From Chara braunii (taxonomy: Eukaryota > Streptophyta > Charophyceae > Charales > Characeae), in contig BFEA01000123.1 of assembly GCA_003427395.1 (NCBI GenBank), positions 234,773 to 260,224 of the forward strand: DNA of 25,452 nucleotides. The letters are read 5' to 3'. The position numbers and the translations under genes were made by a program. Positions 19,650 to 25,452 of this stretch are shown here, in pieces; within the stretch, counting starts at the first letter, position 1, and every line of letters begins with the position of its first letter. The notes under the pieces are model-generated. The model did no database searches. It had not been told where the DNA came from and saw nothing but the letters and a program-made list of their open reading frames with translations.

Positions 19650-22076
19650 GGAACGACTGCTAATATTATTTGGCACGGTAGCATAGTACCGGTGACGGCA
19701 CAACAAGCAGTGGTCCACCATTATTTTTGTGATGTGTGGCGGTTATGGTGGATCTCGGTGTGGCCTGGAGGTTGGACTGATGCTGGTGCGAAATTGGGAT
19801 CGTGCGGCAGTGGAGCGTGGGCCGACGACATGAGGAGAGCGCGGAGTGAGTACTCGAGGCGGTGACTATTGTAGTTGCGGCACTTGCGGTTGCGCTTGGA
19901 GGATATATTTAATATTTTGGGGTTCGCGGCTCCTGCAGGTTTCACCGGGGGCCACCTTTTTTTTTTTTGTGGCGCGCAGTGCAAGCGTTTTTGAGTTCTC
20001 GACCATGTGGTATTGCGGGCGATAGTATGGGATTGCATTGAGACCATCTGGGACCATTTCGGGACTACGTGGGACTAGTTGTTGTGATCGGGACCAGCAT
20101 GTTGGTGTGGTTGTTGTGAGCGGACATGGTCATGGGAGGCGGCGTGGACTCGCAGCTGGTTGGGAAGTATCCTTGGTGGTCAAGGTGCAATTGAGACTGT
20201 GCTAGGACGGTACAGGACGTTGGGATGACGTGAAACTTGATCATGGGACTACCCTCCTTGAGAGTTATTTCATAAAGACATCTGAGTGGGCCCAACCTTG
20301 GTGTGATCAGGCACTTAGTGAAGGACGCGGACCGTAGCTCAGAAGAAGGGCTACAATGTGTGGAGTTGTGATTCGCATATTCAACGACGATTATTTTCTT
20401 CGGATTGGAATATTACCCGGCTTTCTTGAGTGGGCCGGATCAAACTTCACTCAAGGTCAGTCGGTTGAATGACTCAGACTTTCCTTCACATCTGTGTGAA
20501 CCCACACTTTGCTTGACCCTGTCGATTTAAACGTTCAAAAGGAAAGGATGAGGAAAGTTGTGTGAGTCATGAATGTGAATGAAAAGGTCTGACTTGAGTA
20601 TGAAATTGTATTGTTTTTTTTTTTAACTTGTTTTCTTTGCATGATGTGCAGGTAGGTAGAAGGATGCTTGTAAAGGAGATTGATTATGCCTATCTGAGAT
20701 GAAGGAAGGATTGTCCTTTTTCTATCTTTCACTTGCCTGCATAACAAAAGTAGTTAAATTTTGAAGTGAATAATTTCAATGGTGTCGTGAAGGAAAACTT
20801 GTGAACATAATGAAAATGAAGATAATCAGACTCAGTCTTTTCCTGAGGATGGACCCTTTCTATCCCGAACGACCTTATCTACCTATACCTGTCCAAATGA
20901 TTCTCGTTCTCTATCTCCTTCGATTTTTTTTCGTCCAAGCTACCGTGAATTCAAGAAAATAAAAATAACTGAGAGCTACTTGCGGTGAACACATCTTCCA
21001 TCTCAAGGAAGCATTTGGGGCGGGGGTTCGTTGCTTCAGGAGCCGACCCTGTTATCGGCCCCGAGTGGACCGTTCTATGGGGGGGTACTTTACCGATTCG
21101 ATGGAGACGGCCCGACTTCTGAGATCCGAATCTAGTGCTCGGGCGAGGAGAAGGAGTACCCCAGACCACTTCCTAGAGGAAGAGGCATGCAACACGTCAA
21201 GCAATGCCCCTGATCAAGAATCATCCGCAAAGCAATCTATCATTCAATACTATTGAGAATGCGTGGGGACAGATGTGCGTGCTTAATCTTAGGTCGGCGG
21301 TAGGTTGAAGTAGATGATTTTGGCAACGTGTCTCATCAAGTCAAAATTAACGCAGCCGACTACCTTGGTGGTTGCATCTATATTATCGTCGGTAGTCAAC
21401 TTCTGGTTGGCGGTTGTATGATTGTTTTGTGGTATTCGACCTGAGGCGGTTGGATTGTTTTCAATCTTGTGATATTGGATATATCTGATGAAAATTTGAA
21501 TTCTCTCAGTTATCATTTAAGATCCGATATGTTCCTATCGACTACAATCGATTCCTTTCGCTGTAACTATGTATGGTCGTTACAACTTTCTTTTGATTGT
21601 GTGTTAAAGGGACTAGGATCGAGTTGTGGGTTTCACGCTTGGTTGAAACCATCCTACTCGACCGACGTTGCTCCGCACCTAGGAAATCAGCGCCCTAGGA
21701 ACGGACGACGTTCAGGTTCGCTTGGCGTTAACCAAGCATATCTATACTCAGCGAACGAGCAAACGCCCTCGGCTGACCTACCTCTGCAATTGCATCTAAA
21801 AGCTTTCGCGGTGCCTATCCTAAGGGTGGTGACAGCCCCTTAGGGAAGAAAAGCTTATGCCCCGCAGGAACCTATCCTGTTGTAGGGGACCGCGGGATGT
21901 ACAGTTGGCGCACCCGGCCAGAGCGGCGAAGGGACGACGCAACCGCGGCCGTCTCGGCGGCTCGTGGGATTAGTTAGGCGTCATTCCTAAGTTGTCTCTC
22001 GACGTTTAAACTCCTGCGTGACATGGCCGGGAGGGCTCTCGCTTTTGCGAAAAGGCGGGAGCCGATGCGCTCGACA

Positions 22077-22084
22077 CCGCTGTC
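22077..22084. repeat. Right target-site duplication of the 5-kb insertion
   Basis: CCGCTGTC matches 17057-17064 exactly. It is the second copy of the target site, lying between the GACA end of the insert and the transposase middle fragment. Confidence 0.75.
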
Positions 22085-22150
22085 GTACGTCTCCCCCGAC
22101 ACCCATCTATACAACGAGTAGGGGACGATATGATCAAGCTGTATGGGTTC

Positions 22151-22158
22151 CCTGTAGA
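22151..22158. repeat. Left 8-bp target-site duplication of hAT-like insertion
   Basis: CCTGTAGA here is repeated at 23307-23314. Eight base pairs is the target-duplication length of hAT transposons. Each copy lies inside transposase codons (TCTACAGG on the coding strand), and keeping one copy restores the frame. Confidence 0.8.
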
Positions 22159-22432
22159 CTATGAATCCCCCTCGGCGGCGGCCAAGCGCGGCCGAATCCG
22201 CGGAGGCGGCCAGTCCGCCGACCCCACGGACGTGCGACTTTGCCGCCCCGTGGCGGCTCGAGGGGAAGGGGGTTGGGGATTCGGGAAGCGCCATGGGGCG
22301 GCGCAACCCCGGCGCCACCCCCTCACACAAAAAAAAAAGAAAAAAAAACAATTTTTGATTGGGGGGGTTGGGCTGTGGACGAGGAGAAACGAAGAAAAAA
22401 AAAATGAACGCGTTTTTTTTTTTTTTTTTTTT

Positions 22433-22433
22433 N
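22433..22433. other. Ambiguous base (n) in poly(T)
   Basis: The single undetermined base lies within a T homopolymer of about 29 bases (22413-22441). This suggests that the run length in the assembly is uncertain. Confidence 0.99.
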
Positions 22434-22443
22434 TTTTTTTCCA

Positions 22444-22663
22444 TTGATTGATTGATTGATTGATTGGTGGGGGCGGGGTCGCCCCACCCCGCCTTTGATT
22501 GATTGATTCATTCATTCATTCATTCATTCATTCATTTAATATTCGATTTTGCTTTTTTTTTTCATTTTTTGATTGATTGATTGATTGATTGGTGGGGGCG
22601 GGGTCGCCCCACCCCGCCTTTGATTGATTGATTGGTGGGGGAGGGGTCGCCCCGCCCCCCCGC
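22444..22663. repeat. Threefold (TTGA)n plus G/C block repeat
   Basis: Each unit is a TTGA run followed by a GGTGGGGGCGGGGTCGCCCC-type block. Blocks lie at 22466-22493, 22591-22618 and 22634-22663; the third differs slightly. An ATTC run (22506-22536) and a T-rich spacer lie between units one and two. The G runs could form a quadruplex. The TTGA runs are complementary to the ATCA run at 22811-22827. Confidence 0.85.
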
Positions 22664-22680
22664 CAACCACCACACGCCCG

Positions 22681-22684
<4 letters not shown>

Positions 22685-22726
<42 letters not shown>

Positions 22727-22770
22727 CACAAGTGCGCTGTCCGCGCGCGGGCGAGGGCGCAGCGCGGCAG

Positions 22771-22810
<40 letters not shown>
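22685..22810. repeat. Two (CA)n arrays around a GC-rich core
   Basis: CA runs occupy 22685-22723 and 22777-22810, separated by a GCGC-rich segment. Cys/Val or His/Thr repeat peptides predicted across it are translation artefacts of the dinucleotide. Confidence 0.95.
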
Positions 22811-22813
<3 letters not shown>

Positions 22814-23118
22814 AATCAATCAATCAAACCACTTTTTTGTTTATTTATTTTGAAATTCTGCATCTGCATTTTTATTTTTATTTTTATTTTTTTTTACCAT
22901 CTGCATTTTTTTAAAACACCTCATACCCCTGCAAAAAACAGAAATTCATTTCTAAAAAAAATACAGGTCAAATCAGGGACCATATATCTCATGATAAAAA
23001 ATGAAAAAAAAAAAATCCTGTTTTTCTTTATATATATTTTTTAATTTTACTTTAAATCCAATTTAGCTTTTGATTTTTAAAAAATCCTAAACAAAGTCGG
23101 ATTCCAAAAAAAAAAAAC

Positions 23119-23152
23119 GGGGTTGTAGGGCTTAAAATTCCCTACAACCCCC
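23119..23152. repeat. Perfect inverted repeat flanked by A and T runs
   Basis: GGGGTTGTAGGG and CCCTACAACCCC (12-bp arms, 10-bp spacer) are flanked by poly(A) on the left and poly(T) on the right. The A/T flanks extend the stem to more than 20 bp. It lies inside the hAT-like element and could be a smaller nested foldback. Confidence 0.8.
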
Positions 23153-23306
23153 TTTTTTTTTTTTTTTTTGTTAACCTATTATTTAATTCAGGAAAATTCT
23201 GGTAAAATCGGGTCCGCGGCGCGGACCAGGACGGCCGCGGACGCGGCCACATATGCGGCCGCCATCCGAGATCAGCCCCGCGGACGCGTCCGCGGGTGTT
23301 TCATTG

Positions 23307-23314
23307 CCTGTAGA
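23307..23314. repeat. Right 8-bp target-site duplication of hAT-like insertion
   Basis: CCTGTAGA is identical to 22151-22158. It forms the last codons of the N-terminal transposase piece (TCTACAGG on the minus strand). Confidence 0.8.
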
Positions 23315-23729
23315 ACATCACACGCCGCTGCAGGAAAGGCGATGAAGCTTCCGCAATCTCCCAAAAGACACGTGGCGACATGTGTAGCTTGTCCCGAAAG
23401 TAATCTTTCGTGGCGTCGTACCATTGCCGCAGATCCTCCCACGTCCCCCCAGTCCTTTTTATCCACCACCTGGGCTTTGCTCTGGGTAAAACTCCGCAAC
23501 CCATGGCGCAGCACACCTGAACGACGGTGACGCGGATAGCGGCAGTGTCCAAGCCTCCCACCGCCATAGACTCCATTGTCTTCTTCCTCTGTGCTCGGAT
23601 CTGCGCTTTCATTCTCTCATCAGTCCTCTCCAGCTGACAACGAAAAAGCAGGACGTTAACGGCCGCTGCAACTGTCGTCCTCTCCGCCGTGCTCAACTTT
23701 GAACGCTCCTCATTGCCGGCGGCATCCAT
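23307..23729 (-). pseudogene. PIF/Harbinger transposase, N-terminal part
   Basis: The chosen start is the ATG at 23729-23727 (DAAGNEERSKLSTAERTTVA follows); the frame is open further upstream, with another ATG near 23754. It is uninterrupted for 141 codons to the junction at 23307. Conserved family features near its end are PRWWIKRTGGTWEDLRQW, DYFRDKLHMSPRVFWEIAEA and the terminal FYR, which form the helix-turn-helix-type DNA-binding region that precedes the DDE domain. A TGA follows two codons past the junction, inside the inserted element. Together with 22150-22077 and 17056-16215 it makes about 446 codons, a normal length for this family. The N-terminal piece itself has no lesion. Confidence 0.82.
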
Positions 23730-24327
23730 GGTCACACAGGGTGCAGAAAACATGACCGTCAACGACGCCCACAAACTCCACCGACGCTCCACCGGACGAC
23801 AAAAACGCACCGCTTGACGACAAGGGACCGGCGCTGTGTTGCAAGCCTACAAGACGCTCGGCGCCACTCTTCGTGCAGATGGGCACCGAGGACAATCTCG
23901 ATGGCGTCTTCTCAGGGGACGTCTTCGTGGCCCGGCCAAATGCAGCACCACGCCGACCCCGCCGCCCGGAAGTGGAAGGCTCTGTCCTTTCAGACGTTGT
24001 CCACCACCCGCTGCAGCCACACGCGGATCCGCATTCACCCCAACAGCGTCATTCAAAACTTGAATTTCGAGCCTGGGCGTCCGAGCATTTTATTTTCTTT
24101 TATTTGGAGGGCCGCCGCCGACATTCGAATTTTCCCGCCAACCGGAGCTGGACCACGCCCGTCCACACGGACAAAAGGTCATGGACCACCACGCAGCCCC
24201 CCCCGCCCCCGCGGCCAGCAATTAGATTCTTAGACTGGCCTCGGGTGACCGTTCCGAGGACGAGTGGAACGACTGCGGAAAATATCTCGGGTCACCCAAA
24301 GGAAAACCCCTTGGGCCCTGAGGACGA

Positions 24328-24351
24328 CCCGAGGCCTGTCTAATGAGCCCT
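24328..24351 (-). repeat. Right Harbinger-like terminal inverted repeat
   Basis: The end CCCGAGGCC...GAGCCC pairs with the left end at 1450-1473 (about 20 of 23 positions). It lies about 0.6 kb upstream of the transposase start, the expected place. Subterminal inverted repeats CGGGTGACC (near 24245) and GGTCACCC (near 24290) lie just inside it. TTA and TAT follow directly (24351-24354). A 3-bp TTA target duplication is typical of the superfamily, but the left end is preceded by CTATG, so only TAT matches. Confidence 0.62.
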
Positions 24352-24682
24352 TATGTTACTTGTATATGGCCGTGAATAGGTCATATACATTCAGGTCTGA
24401 CTGTAAACGAAGTCAGATAGAGTACACCCCAACTCTCAGTCTCTCCTTGATGAAGGACTAGTCATTTGGTTTACGTCCTCTTTGAGTCAAACTAACCAGG
24501 TTGTTCAGCAATTCATTCACAAAGAGTCTCCCTCCACTACTCACCACTTCCGCTATAATATGGGAAGATACACCGCTATATGTTTTGACTTTTGTGCACG
24601 TGGTGAGGGGTGGAGCGAGGCCCATACTTCCACCTGGATTCCAACTCAGGTATGTAGTTCAAACAGTTCATGGGTGTACCAA

Positions 24683-24827
24683 CTGAGGGCACACTCACAC
24701 GAGGCCCTCGAAATCGCAAAATCCCAAAATGAGCGGCCAGATCTGGTCCTTCCCTTACAAGGACTCAATCTGGCCGCTCATTTTGTGATTTTGCAAGTTT
24801 GAGGGCCTAGTGTGAGTATGCTCTGAG
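24683..24827. mobile_element. Foldback MITE-like element with CTGAG direct repeats
   Basis: Arms of about 55-60 bp (24688-24742 and 24768-24822) are close inverted copies, with about 42 of 47 inner positions matching. Even the 25-bp loop folds (GTCCTT/AAGGAC). The ends GGCACACTCACAC and, inverted, AGCATACTCACAC are flanked by the direct repeat CTGAG (24683-24687 and 24823-24827), which looks like a 5-bp target duplication. It has no coding capacity. The transcript would be a long hairpin and so a possible small-RNA source. Related end motifs occur at about 1067, 1427 and 15682. Confidence 0.75.
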
Positions 24828-24946
24828 CTAGACTCGTTGGTTTCGGGTTTGATGCATTGTTTGAATTCTCTTTTCTTCTCCCGAAGAGAAAGTAATGTCA
24901 TTCTAACTGTTTATAGGGCAACATTCAGTCTAGATACAGTGACAAT

Positions 24947-25106
24947 GACCGTACGTTCCATTATTATAATATATAATATGACCGTACGTTCCATTATTAT
25001 AATATATAATATGACCGTACGTTCCATTATTATAATATGACCGTACGTTCCATTATTATAATATGACCGTACGTTCCATTATTATAATATGACCGTACGT
25101 TCCATT
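24947..25106. repeat. GACCGTACG minisatellite, 33- and 26-bp units
   Basis: Six units begin GACCGTACGTTCCATT at 24947, 24980, 25013, 25039, 25065 and 25091. The first two are 33 bp, the next three are 26 bp (lacking one ATATAAT), and the last is partial. Copies are identical apart from this 7-bp step. Each carries the palindrome CGTACG and an ATTATAATAT segment. Confidence 0.95.
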
Positions 25107-25204
25107 TCGCGGAAAACGGTACCGGACCACTCAATTATGTCACCCTCCGATCTCATTACTCTCCACTTTGGCATTCTCTTCTTCTTTTTTTTTCCCATTT
25201 TTCT

Positions 25205-25281
25205 TTTTAATCCGATGGACCACGGCTCAGAACACATATTACACTCGATCTATCTTAGCCAAAAGGCCGAGAAAGGCGTAT
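25205..25281 (-). ncRNA. U2 snRNA 5'-end-like sequence, probably a pseudogene
   Basis: Reading leftwards from 25281, the sequence starts ATAC and has an exact 25-base match (25276-25252) to the plant U2 snRNA stem-loop I core, including CTCGGCCTTTTGGCTAAGAT. A 4-base insertion (AGAT) follows, then CGAGTGTAATATGTGTTCT, which matches the branch-site-pairing region at about 16 of 19 positions. The key GTAGTA is changed to GTAATA. After that the similarity is lost apart from a short GTGGTCCAT segment, and no Sm site or 3' stem-loops are seen. No plant USE or TATA element is evident upstream. This is most likely a truncated, mutated copy. Confidence 0.7.
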
Positions 25282-25314
25282 CTCCACTTGGACATTCAAT
25301 TGTTGTATGTGGCC

Positions 25315-25317
<3 letters not shown>

Positions 25318-25366
<49 letters not shown>

Positions 25367-25452
25367 CTGTCTGCCTCTCTCTCTCTCAAGTCCTTTTAAC
25401 CAATCAGTCCTTCCCTTAATTGCAGCCTCTCTCCCTCTCTCTCTCTCTCTCT
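25318..25452. repeat. (CT)n microsatellites at the window end
   Basis: CT runs occupy 25318-25358, about 25375-25387 and about 25425-25452, with a short GT run after the first. The last run reaches the window edge, so its full length is unknown. Confidence 0.93.

Larger units (their letters stand above)
17061..22076. mobile_element. 5.0-kb insertion, possible giant solo LTR
   Basis: The segment interrupts the Harbinger transposase between codons that join perfectly when it is removed, so it is an insertion. It begins TGTCAGGG and ends CTCGACA (TG...CA, with 4-bp inverted ends) and is flanked by CCGC. No gag, pol or other enzyme remnant is visible. It contains a TATA box (19093), AATAAA (about 20957), a long hairpin-rich region, a 54-bp tandem array and poly(T)/poly(A) tracts. 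A promoter plus a poly(A) signal without genes, between TG and CA, fits a solo LTR. LTRs near 5 kb are known from Ogre-type Ty3/gypsy elements. No second LTR copy is present to confirm it, and no terminal inverted repeats favour a DNA transposon. Confidence 0.6.
22077..22158 (-). pseudogene. Harbinger transposase, middle fragment (27 codons)
   Basis: Read on the minus strand this gives VYREPIQLDHIVPYSLYRW and then VSGETYDSG. This is the conserved linker between the helix-turn-helix region and the catalytic domain of the same transposase as the flanking pieces. It is bounded on both sides by insertion junctions: TCTACAGG shared with the N-terminal piece (22158-22151) and GACAGCGG shared with the C-terminal piece (22084-22077). 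No stop or shift occurs in it. Confidence 0.8.
22159..23306. mobile_element. 1.15-kb non-autonomous hAT-like element
   Basis: The left end CTATGAATCCCCC and the reverse complement of the right end, CAATGAAACACCC, match at 10 of 13 positions, and the element is flanked by the 8-bp duplication CCTGTAGA. No transposase is encoded. The interior is mostly simple sequence: TTGA/ATTC runs with three copies of a G/C-rich block (22466-22493, 22591-22618, 22634-22663), two CA arrays, A/T tracts and a perfect inverted repeat (23119-23152). Subterminal palindromes near the right end (23211-23227, 23233-23248 and a perfect 20-bp palindrome at 23277-23296) are GC-rich and resemble hAT subterminal binding sites. 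It interrupts the Harbinger transposase. It could alternatively be read as a GC-AG intron. Confidence 0.68.

Noticed and set aside
19193-19684. 163-codon Cys-rich frame with 18-residue repeats
   Set aside because: It is the translation of the 54-bp minisatellite, which is open in several frames on both strands, so coding cannot be inferred from openness.
20320-20355. Possible tRNA (GGACCGTAGCTCAGAAG)
   Set aside because: Only a D-arm-like string is present. No B box and no pairing anticodon or acceptor stems follow.
17064-22084. The 5-kb insertion as a spliceable intron
   Set aside because: Within the shared GACAGCGG no position gives both an AG acceptor and a GT or GC donor while restoring the frame, and no other splice pair in the duplication fits.
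22536-22853. Frames encoding Cys/Val or His/Thr repeats
   Set aside because: They are translations of (CA)n arrays.

Overview
This window looks like repeat-rich nuclear DNA from a eukaryote. Coding remnants are broken by stops and frameshifts. Microsatellites, minisatellites, A/T homopolymers and several nested mobile elements fill most of the rest, and no bacterial operon structure is visible. The peptide remnants of PIF/Harbinger-type elements (a Myb/SANT-like protein and a DDE transposase) remind me of families I associate with charophyte green algae such as Chara. That assignment is an inference from memory, not a search result.

Layout. 1-1449: no convincing gene. 1450-4140: a Harbinger-like terminal inverted repeat followed by a degenerate Myb/SANT-like transposon gene on the + strand. 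4140-9960: intergenic-like DNA with simple repeats and one weak charged pseudo-reading frame. 9963-11290: two short + strand reading frames with good coding character, separated by a 23-bp/27-bp minisatellite. 12.6-14.2 kb: a second, different decayed transposon-type gene (+). 16.2-24.35 kb: one Harbinger transposase pseudogene (-), split into three pieces by two insertions, with a matching terminal inverted repeat just upstream of its start (24328-24351).

The split transposase is the core of the window. Removing 22159-23306 (1,148 bp, hAT-like imperfect ends, 8-bp target duplication) and 17061-22076 (5,016 bp, TG...CA ends, at least a 4-bp target duplication, read here as a possible giant solo LTR) joins the three pieces in frame. 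The smaller insertion also mimics a GC-AG intron whose splicing would restore the host frame exactly. The 5-kb insertion begins with about 2 kb containing roughly twenty different short perfect or near-perfect hairpins. It also carries a tRNA-Lys-like sequence with a possible poly(A) tail, a TATA-box promoter and a 54-bp tandem array.

After the Harbinger end the window holds a near-perfect foldback element with a 5-bp flanking repeat (24683-24827), a CGTACG-containing minisatellite (24947-25106) and a U2 snRNA 5'-end-like sequence on the - strand (25205-25281), before ending in CT microsatellites. No intact autonomous element is visible. The only candidates for intact host or element genes are the two short frames near 10-11 kb, whose function I do not recognise.
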